Source of the DNA: JBBROS01 sp038229135
GTDB lineage: Bacteria > Pseudomonadota > Alphaproteobacteria > Acetobacterales > Acetobacteraceae
Assembly: GCA_038229135.1 (NCBI GenBank)
Contig: JBBROS010000003.1
Location: forward strand, 62,001 to 126,000
DNA: 64,000 nucleotides
Reading direction: 5' to 3'
Position 1 is the stretch's first letter. Each line of letters opens with the position of its first letter. Positions 9,171 through 16,983 of this stretch are shown here, piece by piece. Made by a program: the position numbers and the translations under genes. A model generated the notes under the pieces. That model was not told the DNA's origin and made no database searches. It worked only from the letters and a program-made list of their open reading frames with translations.

Positions 9171-9553
9171 AGACGCTGCTGCTCGCCGCCTGCGTCCTGT
9201 CCCTCGCCGCCCCGGCCCAAGCGCAGCGCTTCACGAACCTCACGGGCGCCAAGCTCGTCGAGCTCTGCACCAGCAAGGACCGCCTGCAGGTCGAGCAGTG
9301 CAACGCCTACATCGAGGGCATCTCGGACACGACTGCCTTCTACCAGCGCCTCCGCCCGGCCGACGGCAGCCGCGGCGCCGCCTTGCCCGCCTATGTGTGC
9401 ATCCCCGCCGCCGTCACCGGCCCGCAGCTGCGCGAAACCGTCGTCGGCTGGCTCCGCAAGAACGCCGGCGAGGGCACCAAGCAGGCCAGCGGCATCGTGC
9501 TGCGCGCCATCGACGATACCTACCTCTGCCCTGGCGAGGCCAAGAAGAACTAG
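9167..9553 (+). CDS. Secreted Rap1a/Tai-like domain protein
   Basis: A 128-residue exported protein with a signal peptide of about 19 residues (MKTLLLAACVLSLAAPAQAQ). The mature part has four cysteines in a pattern like the Rap1a/Tai immunity domain (LVELCTSKD, VEQCNAYIEGISD, AYVCIPAAV, DTYLCPGEA). In Serratia, Rap1a proteins neutralise type VI secretion peptidases, but many homologs in alphaproteobacteria have no such partner. No effector or T6SS gene is nearby. It is inserted between purS (4-nt ATGA overlap) and purQ (1-nt gap), so it should be co-transcribed with purine genes. A role in the periplasm is all that can be inferred. Confidence 0.75.
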   Translation: MKTLLLAACVLSLAAPAQAQRFTNLTGAKLVELCTSKDRLQVEQCNAYIEGISDTTAFYQRLRPADGSRGAALPAYVCIPAAVTGPQLRETVVGWLRKNAGEGTKQASGIVLRAIDDTYLCPGEAKKN

Positions 9554-9554
9554 C

Positions 9555-10262
9555 ATGCGCGCCGCGATCACCGTCTTTCCCGGCACCAACCGCGAGCGCG
9601 ACATGGCCGCGGCCCTCACCGCCGCCACCGGGCAGCGCCCGCGCATGGTCTGGCACCACGAGACCTCGCTGGACGGCATCGACCTCGTGGTCCTGCCGGG
9701 CGGCTTTTCCCATGGCGACTACCTCCGCTGCGGCGCCATGGCCGCCCGCTCGCCCATCATGGCCGCCATCCACGCCCACGCCGCCCGCGGCGGCCTCGTG
9801 CTCGGCGTCTGCAACGGCTTCCAGATCCTCACCGAAGCCGGCCTCCTCCCCGGCGCCCTCCTGCGCAACGCCTCGCTCCGCTTTCTGAGCCAGGACTGCC
9901 ACCTCCGCGTGGAGCGCGCCGACACCCCGTTCACCCAAGGCTACGCACAAGGCGCCGTCTTCCGCGCCCCCATGGCCCACGGCGACGGCAACTACACCGC
10001 CGACCCCGATACGCTCGACCGCCTCGAAGGCGAGGGCCTGGTCGCGCTGCGTTACTGCGACCCCCGAGGCGCACTGACCGAAGCCGCCAACCCCAACGGC
10101 AGCCAGCGCCACATCGCCGGCATCCTCTCCCCCAACCGCCGTATCATGGGCCTCATGCCGCACCCCGAAGACCTGGTCGACCCGCTGCTGGGCGGCACCG
10201 ACGGCCTGCCGATGTTCCAAGGCCTCGCCAGCTTCATGGCCAAGGCGGGGGCCCACGCATGA
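9555..10262 (+). CDS. purQ: Phosphoribosylformylglycinamidine synthase subunit PurQ
   Basis: A 235-residue class I glutamine amidotransferase that supplies ammonia to PurL. The nucleophile cysteine is in LGVCNGFQIL near residue 88, the oxyanion region is VLPGGFSHGDYLR, and the His/Glu of the triad are in GLMPHPEDL near the C-terminus. The stop overlaps the purL start by 4 nt. Confidence 0.97.
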   Translation: MRAAITVFPGTNRERDMAAALTAATGQRPRMVWHHETSLDGIDLVVLPGGFSHGDYLRCGAMAARSPIMAAIHAHAARGGLVLGVCNGFQILTEAGLLPGALLRNASLRFLSQDCHLRVERADTPFTQGYAQGAVFRAPMAHGDGNYTADPDTLDRLEGEGLVALRYCDPRGALTEAANPNGSQRHIAGILSPNRRIMGLMPHPEDLVDPLLGGTDGLPMFQGLASFMAKAGAHA

Positions 10263-12439
10263 TGGAGCCCAACCAGGCCCTCGCCCGCCAGTTCGGCCTC
10301 AGCGCCGACGAATATGCCCGCGTGCTCACCATCATGGGCCGCACCCCGAGCCTCACCGAGCTCGGCATCTTCAGCGTCATGTGGTCCGAGCACTGCTCCT
10401 ATAAATCCAGCCGCGTCCACCTTCGCACGCTGCCCACGAAGGCCCCCTGGGTCATCCACGGCCCGGGCGAGAACGCCGGCGTCGTCGCCATCGGGGACAA
10501 CCTGGCCGCCATCTTCAAGATGGAGTCCCACAACCACCCGAGCTTCATCGAGCCCTACCAGGGGGCTGCCACCGGCGTCGGCGGCATATTGCGGGACGTC
10601 TTCACCATGGGCGCCCGCCCTATCGCCAACCTCAACGCGCTCCGCTTCGGCTCGCCGTCCGACCCCCGCACGAAGCGCATCGTGGACGGCGTGGTCCGCG
10701 GCATCGGCGGCTACGGCAACTGCGTCGGCGTCCCGACGGTCGGCGGGGAGGTCAACTTCCACCCGGCCTACAACGGCAACCCGCTCGTCAACGCAATGAC
10801 CGTCGGCATAGCCCCGGCCGACCGCATCTTCCTCAGCGCCGCCGCGGGCATCGGCAACCCGGTCATCTACGTCGGCGCGAAAACAGGCCGCGACGGCATC
10901 CACGGCGCCACCCTGGCCTCGGCCGAGTTCGGCGCGGACTCGGAGGAGAAACGCCCCACCGTCCAGGTCGGCGACCCGTTCATCGAGAAGCTCCTCATCG
11001 AGGCCTGCCTCGAGCTTATGGCGACCGACGCCATCGTCGCCATCCAGGACATGGGGGCCGCCGGGCTGACGAGCAGCAGCGTGGAGATGGCCGGCAAGGG
11101 CGGCGTCGGCATCCGGCTCGAGCTGGACGCCGTGCCCCAGCGCGAACCCGCCATGACGGCCTACGAGATGATGCTGTCCGAAAGCCAAGAGCGCATGCTC
11201 ATGGTGCTCCGCCCGGACCGGATGGACATGGCCCGCGCCATCTTCGCCAAGTGGGAGCTCGACTTCGCCGTCATCGGCCACCTGACCGACACCGGCCGCA
11301 TCGAGATCGTCCACCAGGGCCGCACCGAGGCCGACATCCCGCTCGAGCCGCTGGAGAGCGAGGCGCCGCTCTATCGCCGCCCCATGGAGGACACGCCGAA
11401 GCTGCCGCCGCTCGGCCCCGTGGCGGACCCGGTCGGGCTTCGCGCCGCCCTCCTCACCCTCGTCGCCTGCCCGGACCTCTGCAGCCGCGCCTGGGTCTGG
11501 AACCAGTACGACAGCACCATCGGCGCCCAGACCATCCGCCGCCCGGGTGCCGCCGACGCCGCCATCGTCCGCCTGGAGGGCCACACAAGGGCGCTCGCCC
11601 TCACCACGGACTGCACCCCCCGATACTGCGCGGCCGACCCCGAGGCCGGCGCCGCCCAGGCCGTGGCCGAAGCGTGGCGCAACATCACCGCCACCGGCGC
11701 CACGCCCCTCGCCATCACCGACAACATGAACTTCGGCAACCCCGAGAAGCCCCGCATCATGGGCCAGTTCGCCGCCTGCGTCCGCGGCATCGCCGCCGCC
11801 TGCACCGCGCTCGACTTCCCCGTCGTGAGCGGCAACGTCAGCCTCTACAACGAGACCGAAGGCAACGGCATCCTCCCCACCCCGGCCATCGGCGGCCTCG
11901 GCGTGATAGAGGACGCCGCCCAGTCCATGGGCCTCGCGCTTTCCCCGGGCCTGTCGCTCGTGCTCGTCGGCGGCGCCCCGTCCCACCTCGGCCAGTCCCT
12001 CTGGCTGCGCGAGGTCGCCGGGCAGGAAGCTGGGCCGCCGCCGCCCGTGGACCTGGCCGCCGAGCGCCGACACGGCGACTTCGTCCGCACCCACATCCTC
12101 GAGGGCCGCATCGCCGCCTGCCACGATGTGTCGGACGGCGGCCTCCTCGTCGCCATCGCCGAGATGGCCCTCGCCGGGGACACCGGCGCAACCCTCACCG
12201 CAAGCCCTGGCGAAGGGGGCGACCATGCCTTCTGGTTCGGCGAGGACCAGGCCCGCTACGTGCTGGCCCTGCCCGACCCGGCCCCGTTCCTCGCCGCCGC
12301 CGCCGCCGCCAACATCCCAGCCCAGCTCCTCGGCACCTCCGGCGGCGACGGTTTGACACTGCAAGGCGAGCCTCCCATATCCTTGGCCGAGCTACGGGCG
12401 GCGCACGAGCGCTTCTTCCCGGCATGGATGGGGACCTGA
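10259..12439 (+). CDS. purL: Phosphoribosylformylglycinamidine synthase subunit PurL
   Basis: A 726-residue FGAM synthase synthetase subunit, the short form that works with PurS and PurQ. Landmarks include MWSEHCSYKSS near residue 40, KMESHNHPSFIEPYQGAATGVGGI, and QDMGAAGLTSSSVEMA. ATG 10259 is in an ATGA overlap with purQ; a second ATG follows directly at 10262. Length is normal and the frame is intact. Confidence 0.97.
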   Translation: MMEPNQALARQFGLSADEYARVLTIMGRTPSLTELGIFSVMWSEHCSYKSSRVHLRTLPTKAPWVIHGPGENAGVVAIGDNLAAIFKMESHNHPSFIEPYQGAATGVGGILRDVFTMGARPIANLNALRFGSPSDPRTKRIVDGVVRGIGGYGNCVGVPTVGGEVNFHPAYNGNPLVNAMTVGIAPADRIFLSAAAGIGNPVIYVGAKTGRDGIHGATLASAEFGADSEEKRPTVQVGDPFIEKLLIEACLELMATDAIVAIQDMGAAGLTSSSVEMAGKGGVGIRLELDAVPQREPAMTAYEMMLSESQERMLMVLRPDRMDMARAIFAKWELDFAVIGHLTDTGRIEIVHQGRTEADIPLEPLESEAPLYRRPMEDTPKLPPLGPVADPVGLRAALLTLVACPDLCSRAWVWNQYDSTIGAQTIRRPGAADAAIVRLEGHTRALALTTDCTPRYCAADPEAGAAQAVAEAWRNITATGATPLAITDNMNFGNPEKPRIMGQFAACVRGIAAACTALDFPVVSGNVSLYNETEGNGILPTPAIGGLGVIEDAAQSMGLALSPGLSLVLVGGAPSHLGQSLWLREVAGQEAGPPPPVDLAAERRHGDFVRTHILEGRIAACHDVSDGGLLVAIAEMALAGDTGATLTASPGEGGDHAFWFGEDQARYVLALPDPAPFLAAAAAANIPAQLLGTSGGDGLTLQGEPPISLAELRAAHERFFPAWMGT

Positions 12440-12444
12440 CGACC

Positions 12445-12681
12445 ATGGCGATGGTGGCAAGCGACATCGAGGCCCTGATCAAGCAGGCCCTCCCGGACGC
12501 GACCGTGAACATCGAGGACCTCGCCGGAGACGGCGACCACTACGCCGCAACCGTCGTCAGCCCGGCCTTCCGGGGAAAATCCCGCGTGCAGCAGCACCAG
12601 ATGGTCTACGCCGCCCTGCAAGGCCGCATGGGCGGCGCCCTGCACGCCCTCGCCCTCCAAACCTCCGCCCCAGCCGAATAG
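12445..12681 (+). CDS. bolA: BolA family protein
   Basis: A 78-residue BolA/IbaG-type protein (start at 12445; ATG 12451 is equally possible). The class II KH-like fold is indicated by ALPDATVNIEDLAGDGDHYA, VSPAFRGKSRVQQHQMVYAAL and a C-terminal ALALQT. The conserved histidine in RVQQHQMVY is expected to co-ligate a [2Fe-2S] cluster with a monothiol glutaredoxin, and the next gene encodes exactly that partner. It starts 5 nt after purL. Confidence 0.93.
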   Translation: MAMVASDIEALIKQALPDATVNIEDLAGDGDHYAATVVSPAFRGKSRVQQHQMVYAALQGRMGGALHALALQTSAPAE

Positions 12682-12691
12682 GAGCAAACCG

Positions 12692-13030
12692 ATGAGCAGC
12701 CCCGTCCACGAGCGCATCCAGTCCGACATCACCGCGAACCCGGTCATGCTCTACATGAAGGGCAATGCCATGATGCCCCAATGCGGCTTCAGCGCCCGCG
12801 TGGTGCAGATCCTGACGCACCTCGGCGTCCCGTTCCAGACCGCCAACGTCCTCGCGGACGCCGACCTCCGCGAAGGCGTGAAGGAGTTCTCCTCCTGGCC
12901 CACCGTCCCGCAACTCTACGTCGCCGGCGAGTTCGTCGGCGGCTGCGACATCGTGACCGAGATGTTCCAGTCCGGCGAGCTCGAGACGATGCTGACCGAG
13001 AAGAACATCCCCCACAAAGCCGCAGCATGA
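12692..13030 (+). CDS. grxD: Monothiol glutaredoxin (Grx4/GrxD family)
   Basis: A 112-residue CGFS glutaredoxin: the active-site motif PQCGFSARVV places the cysteine at residue 31. TVPQLYVAGEFVGGCDI is the glutathione-binding region. It carries or delivers [2Fe-2S] clusters and pairs with BolA, the gene immediately upstream (10-nt gap). It closes the purine-led operon and is followed by a hairpin. Confidence 0.96.
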   Translation: MSSPVHERIQSDITANPVMLYMKGNAMMPQCGFSARVVQILTHLGVPFQTANVLADADLREGVKEFSSWPTVPQLYVAGEFVGGCDIVTEMFQSGELETMLTEKNIPHKAAA

Positions 13031-13048
13031 GCCGCCGCTAGGACCGCA

Positions 13049-13075
13049 CTGTTCCCTCTGCCTCCGGGGGAACAG
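13049..13075 (+). terminator. Stem-loop after grxD
   Basis: CTGTTCCC and GGGAACAG form an 8-bp perfect stem with an 11-nt loop, 18 nt after the grxD stop. There is no U-tract directly after, so this may end transcription only weakly. Confidence 0.5.
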
Positions 13076-13130
13076 CCGCGGAGGGCGCTCTTTCCTCCTC
13101 CCCAACACGTAAGTCGCCGGGGCAGCCGAG

Positions 13131-13175
13131 CCCCTTCCCCCCTCCCCCTCGCGGGAGGGGCCGAGGAGAGGGGGT
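13131..13175. repeat. GC-rich palindrome, family B
   Basis: CCCCTTCCCCCCTCCCCCTCGCGGGAGGGGCCGAGGAGAGGGGG type element (given here in two adjoining halves: pyrimidine-rich 13131-13149, purine-rich 13150-13175). It lies directly upstream of the 136-residue gene. Confidence 0.7.
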
Positions 13176-13197
13176 GCCGGAGGAGCTCGCCACCACG

Positions 13198-13608
13198 ATG
13201 TCGATGCAGCTCTACGTCTTCCTGCCCACGGCCCACCTCGACACCACTGTCTGGCAGGCCGGCCTCGACCGCGTCGGCGCGGCCGTCCAGCTCGACCCGG
13301 CCACCGACCCGGCATCCCATCCCGGCTTCACCCCGATGGTGCTTCGCGGCCAAGAGGCCGGAGCCGAAATGCGCTTCGAAGACGTGCAGGAACTCACCGC
13401 CGGTCTGGAGAATGCCGCGGCCCGGATCAAAGACCGCCCCGTCGTCCTCGCCTTCGACTACGGCAGCGCGCTCGAAGGCGCGTCCGCCCACGCCGCCGCC
13501 GCCGGCCTCATCGCCGCCTTCGACGGCCTGGGGTGGGACCCGCAATGGGACCTTTGGTTCCCCACGCCCGAGGCAGCGCTGAAAGTCGTCGACGACCTGC
13601 TGACCTGA
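13198..13608 (+). CDS. Conserved hypothetical protein, candidate partner of the toxin island
   Basis: A 136-residue soluble protein from the ATG at 13198 (MSMQLYVFLPT); GGAGGA lies 13 nt upstream and ATG 13204 is an alternative. It is acidic with no signal peptide or membrane segment. Its last residues (EAALKVVDDLLT) recur as a 14-codon relic (EAALKIVQELLA and stop) at 14384-14425, in the same position relative to an immunity-like gene. The tail of this gene therefore belonged to a duplicated unit. Size and context fit a second kind of immunity protein, but I do not recognise the family. Confidence 0.65.
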   Translation: MSMQLYVFLPTAHLDTTVWQAGLDRVGAAVQLDPATDPASHPGFTPMVLRGQEAGAEMRFEDVQELTAGLENAAARIKDRPVVLAFDYGSALEGASAHAAAAGLIAAFDGLGWDPQWDLWFPTPEAALKVVDDLLT

Positions 13609-13622
13609 GCCGCACCGCTCCG

Positions 13623-14239
13623 TCAGCGCCGGTTTGGAAACTCCGCCTCGATCCGGTCGATGATGGCCTCGAGCTGGAACCGATCCTCGAGACAGTTCAG
13701 CGCCGCTCTGGAATACACCGCCACCGCCCGCAAGCGCGGATCCTCGACGCTCCTGTCATACGCGTCAGCCAACACCCGACGGGCAAGCGCGAAGTGGCCG
13801 CATAGCGCCATGCCGAATCCATTACAGAACGAGACTGTGGTGGAGTGCCAGATAGGGTACTCGCGAGATATGGCTGATTGCGTAGGAACACGCATGCGTC
13901 ATAGTTCCCGATAGTAGGAAAAAGGAAGCTCGACCTGACTGTTTGACATACTTCGTTGATAGATTGCTGCTTTGTAGTGAGTTCTACAAAATCGAGCGAG
14001 TCACTGTAATTTAGTATTTCATAGTCCCGCGGAAGAAAGCGGGGTGTAACCTGCAGGACAGGCCTTCGATATTTCTTAGACCCCGTTTTACTCATGTAAA
14101 CGTCGATACGAAAGTGCTTTGTCAATGATAGTGTAACGCTGTCGGACCTGATTTTGAGAGGCTCGAATCCAAGACGACCCGCGATTTCGCTAAGGACCTC
14201 TTTCATCCTGGCCGGCGTCAGCAGAAGATTGTCGCTCAA
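13623..14239 (-). pseudogene. Frameshifted immunity-like paralog
   Basis: The N-terminal part starts at 14239 (MSDNLLLTPARMKEVL) and reads to about 13867 (VFLRNQPYLA). Its homology to the intact paralog at 14440-15039 then continues in another frame (EYPIWHSTTVSFCNGFGMALCG) down to the stop at 13623. The two frames join at CTCGCGAG (plus-strand 13860-13867), where one missing C would restore a full protein of about 205 residues ending IDRIEAEFPNRR. Shared blocks with the paralog include VTPRFLP, FCNG..MALCG.FALARRVLA.AY.RS, ALNC.EDR and IDRIEA.FP. The 5' half is markedly AT-richer than neighbours, the 3' third GC-rich. A sequencing error is the alternative to a true pseudogene. Confidence 0.8.
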
Positions 14240-14313
14240 CGTACGATCTCTATCTTAATCTCGATCACGGGCACCTCTACAGGCAAGCTTCTTGCCGGGC
14301 CGACCCTGCCCCC

Positions 14314-14383
14314 CAGTAAAGATGGCCGTGTCGGACCTTGTCGGGCAGAGCGCCGTCGAGCTGGGGCCGGACCGGTTCCTGGC
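14314..14383 (+). pseudogene. Inverted relic of the toxin gene
   Basis: Plus-strand codons read MAVSDLVGQSAVELGPDRFL, nearly identical to a segment of the toxin (with AAEM in place of AVEL), which lies on the opposite strand at about 15628-15697. DNA identity over the roughly 70 bp is visibly high. The copy has no upstream coding sequence and runs into a different 3' end, so it is a fragment left by recombination. Confidence 0.8.
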
Positions 14384-14425
14384 ATTGAAGCCGCCCTGAA
14401 GATCGTTCAGGAGTTACTCGCCTGA
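14384..14425 (+). pseudogene. Relic of the 136-residue gene's 3' end
   Basis: Fourteen codons read IEAALKIVQELLA plus stop, matching EAALKVVDDLLT plus stop at 13567-13608. It is followed at a short distance by an immunity-like gene on the opposite strand, as is the intact gene. The intact arrangement and this one are therefore two copies of the same junction. Confidence 0.7.
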
Positions 14426-14439
14426 TGCGGGGTGGTTGT

Positions 14440-15039
14440 TCATAGCCTCTCCGGGAAGTCCGCCTCGATCCGGTCGATCAGCGCATCGAGCCGAACCCGG
14501 TCCTCGACACAGTTGAGCGCCTCCCGTGCGTAGACCGCGATATGACGCATCGTCGGCTCGTCGAAGCTGCGTGCATACGCACTCGCCAACACTCGCCGGG
14601 CAAGCGCGAACCGGCCGCACAGCGCCATGCTGATGCCATTGCAAAAAGCCGTCGAGATCGTTCCGGTCATTGGAAACAAACGAAGGTGTTGCTGGCATTC
14701 AAGAAAGAACGCCGGATCGTAGTCGTCCACCTTCGCAAATATATGGCTCGTCGTTATTGCTTGCGCTGCATCTGCGATGAACTGATCTTCGCCTGTGTAC
14801 TCGATGTAACCCAACACATCGGAAAAGTTTAGATTACTACGTATCGCAGGCAAAAAACGAGGCGTAACCATTATGCCCGGTCGCTTCCAGACTTTCGAGC
14901 TCGTGCGTTCGAGTATCAGCTCGATCCTATAATAACCTTGGCGACCAACTTGAACACGATCCCGCTCGATTCCGAGTGGCCGAAGGCCGACAAGCCCACA
15001 AATCTTCGTCAGTAGTTGGAGGCTACGTTCGCGGCCCAT
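14440..15039 (-). CDS. Putative immunity protein of the nuclease toxin
   Basis: A 199-residue cytoplasmic protein without signal peptide or membrane segment. It starts at 15039, sharing one base with the toxin stop (TAATG), so it is translated directly after the toxin. It has a paralog, frameshifted, at 13623-14239. The conserved C-terminal third (AFCNGISMALCGRFALARRV to RIEADFPERL) contrasts with a diverged N-terminal half, the pattern expected where one part binds a variable toxin. The family is not recognised. The immunity assignment rests on position and on paralog tandems, which are common downstream of polymorphic toxins. Confidence 0.6.
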   Translation of the reverse strand: MGRERSLQLLTKICGLVGLRPLGIERDRVQVGRQGYYRIELILERTSSKVWKRPGIMVTPRFLPAIRSNLNFSDVLGYIEYTGEDQFIADAAQAITTSHIFAKVDDYDPAFFLECQQHLRLFPMTGTISTAFCNGISMALCGRFALARRVLASAYARSFDEPTMRHIAVYAREALNCVEDRVRLDALIDRIEADFPERL

Positions 15040-16049
15040 TAGGGCCGTCTCTCAATACGTATTTTAATCATGATGACTGGCACTTTCACCTCCGGCTCAC
15101 CTTCAGGGACCCTTTTTCCAGCACGGTCCGCCAGTTCCCGAGCGCGCGACAGAGAAAGATCAGCGGTTCCGGTCTTATAGTCCCAGATGCCTTCCACTCG
15201 ACCGGTAGCGGGATTGGTGTAGATCACATCGGTCCTTAAGGAATCCTCCTCGCCATATCGCGCGTCGCCGCCTTCCGGGGCGATCCCGTGCTCGACTAAC
15301 ACGCCAGGAATGTTTGCTGCCCTCACAGCTCGTTCCAATTGCATGTGTAGTAGGGTTCCAATCTGCTGCGGAGACAAGCCGTCGACCTTGCCCTCCCACT
15401 GCTTGATCACGGCGCGTGTGATCTCGTTCAGACGCACCTCCACGGCGTCCGCCTCAGGCGTGAACGGAACCCTGCGAGGATCATAGCCGATCGCTGCCGT
15501 TTGGTAAGGCGCAGGCACGAACTCCGGTGCCGAGATGCGATAGTGAGCCGGGGCGCTGTCCGTGGCGACGCGCCTTGCGAGTATCGCCGAACCATCCGGC
15601 TGCCCGTCACCAACCCGGCGCAGCAAGGCCAGGAACCGGTCCGGCCCCATCTCGGCGGCGCTCTGCCCGACAAGGTCCGACACGGCCATCGTCACTGGGG
15701 CGGACTGCCCCGTGCCGACGAGCAGTCCGGCCACGACCAGCGGCAGGATCCCAGGCGCGTCCGGGGCAACGTGCAACACGTCGCGAGCGATCGCATGCGG
15801 CCCCTCGGCACGCTTCGCGATCATCCCGGCAAAAATCCGGTCGAGCCGACCATGATCGACAGCGTCGAGGCGCGCTATCGCATGATGCCGCATCCCCCTC
15901 GGCAGGCTCGCGACAAATGTGCTCCCAATCGCATGGACTCGGTCGGCGAGTGTCTCCGCACGTCCTACGCCGTCGTCCGGCTTCGTCCCATGGCCGAACC
16001 ACATGTGGTATTGCCGCCCTTGATACATCCAACTCTCGTTCGCACTCAC
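15039..16049 (-). CDS. Putative polymorphic toxin with PD-(D/E)XK nuclease tip
   Basis: 336 residues from a GTG at 16049 (ATG at 16028, MYQGRQYHMWFG, is an alternative). The C-terminal 110 residues read as a RecB/restriction-endonuclease-like nuclease: GTLLHMQLE supplies H235 and E239, SLRTDVIY supplies D274, and GIWDYKTG supplies D290 and K292. The following TADLSLSRARELAD and VPVIMIKI match what I know of REase-type polymorphic toxin tips. Residues 1-200 have no signal peptide or recognisable trafficking domain. It is followed with a 1-nt overlap by the putative immunity gene. A part near residues 118-141 is duplicated in inverted orientation at 14314. A cytoplasmic nuclease of other function is the alternative. 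Confidence 0.65.
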   Translation of the reverse strand: MSANESWMYQGRQYHMWFGHGTKPDDGVGRAETLADRVHAIGSTFVASLPRGMRHHAIARLDAVDHGRLDRIFAGMIAKRAEGPHAIARDVLHVAPDAPGILPLVVAGLLVGTGQSAPVTMAVSDLVGQSAAEMGPDRFLALLRRVGDGQPDGSAILARRVATDSAPAHYRISAPEFVPAPYQTAAIGYDPRRVPFTPEADAVEVRLNEITRAVIKQWEGKVDGLSPQQIGTLLHMQLERAVRAANIPGVLVEHGIAPEGGDARYGEEDSLRTDVIYTNPATGRVEGIWDYKTGTADLSLSRARELADRAGKRVPEGEPEVKVPVIMIKIRIERRP

Positions 16050-16142
16050 GCCTAGTCTCCCGACCTGTTCGGCAAATATTCCTATTACCAGCCCAGGCGT
16101 GCAAGCGTGTTCCCTCCCTATGAAGCCCTACCGGATGCCGAG

Positions 16143-16847
16143 ATGCCCCGCTCCCCCACCCGAACCACCTTCCCCGGCTACCCCCCAGCCGCCCTCCCCT
16201 TCCTCCGAGACCTCGCCGCCAACAACGAGAAACCCTGGTTCGAGGCCAACCGCGCCAGCTACGAGCAGGCCATCAAGGCCCCAACCGCCGCCCTCGTGGA
16301 CGCCGTCGCCCTCGAGCTCCGCGCCCGGGACCTGCCGCTCGAAGGCTCCCCCAAGCGCTCCGGCTTCCGCATCCACCGCGACGTGCGGTTCAGCAAGAAC
16401 AAGAGCCCCTACAAGACCAGCATCGGCACCGTCTGGTATCGCCAGGGCTCCGGGAAAGACGGCGCGGGCGTCCTCTACTTCCACCTCCACCCAGGCGCCT
16501 GCTTCGTGGCCGCCGCCTTCTACATGCCCGAGCCAGAGGTGCTGTCGGCCATCCGCGAGCGCATCCGCGTCCACCCCGAGGCTTTCCTCGCTCTCGTCGA
16601 GCAGCTCCGCGCCGCAAAGCTCCCGCTCGACGTCAGGGACAGCCTCACCCGCATGCCTCGCGGCTTCGAGGACATGGCCGCCCACCCCGTCGCCCCCTGG
16701 ATCAAGCTCAAGAACTACATCGTGAGCCGCCCCATCCCCGACGCCCTGGCCCAAAAACCCGGTCTCGTCCCCGCCATCGCCGACCTCGCCGCGGCCGCCC
16801 TACCCCTCCTCCAATTCGGCTGGGCCGCCGTCGACGAGGCACGCTGA
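16143..16847 (+). CDS. DUF2461 family protein (TIGR02453)
   Basis: About 234 residues from the ATG at 16143 (MPRSPTRTTFPGYPPAAL); a GTG at 16107 would add 12 residues. Family hallmarks are FLRDLAANNEKPWFEANR near the N-terminus, FRIHRDVRFSKNKSPYKTSIG in the middle and the YFHLHPGACFVAAAFY segment. The biochemical role of this widespread family is not established. It is divergent from the toxin gene. Confidence 0.9.
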   Translation: MPRSPTRTTFPGYPPAALPFLRDLAANNEKPWFEANRASYEQAIKAPTAALVDAVALELRARDLPLEGSPKRSGFRIHRDVRFSKNKSPYKTSIGTVWYRQGSGKDGAGVLYFHLHPGACFVAAAFYMPEPEVLSAIRERIRVHPEAFLALVEQLRAAKLPLDVRDSLTRMPRGFEDMAAHPVAPWIKLKNYIVSRPIPDALAQKPGLVPAIADLAAAALPLLQFGWAAVDEAR

Positions 16848-16983
16848 CCCTCAGCAGAGCCCGATCACCGCGGCCAGCGCCCCAACCCATTCCGGCCAAC
16901 CGACCGGCCGGCTGCCGAGCCCGTTCGTGCACCCGATCATGCCCTGGTTGCCACCCGCGCCCGCGCACGCCACATCCTGGCGC

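Noticed and set aside
10052..12364. 770-codon minus-strand frame over purL
   Set aside because: It is a GC-driven shadow: His/Gly/Asp-rich composition with no domain, fully opposite a certain gene.
13131..13175. Family B palindromes as a CRISPR or IS end
   Set aside because: The copies are scattered singly, without constant spacers, transposase or target duplications.
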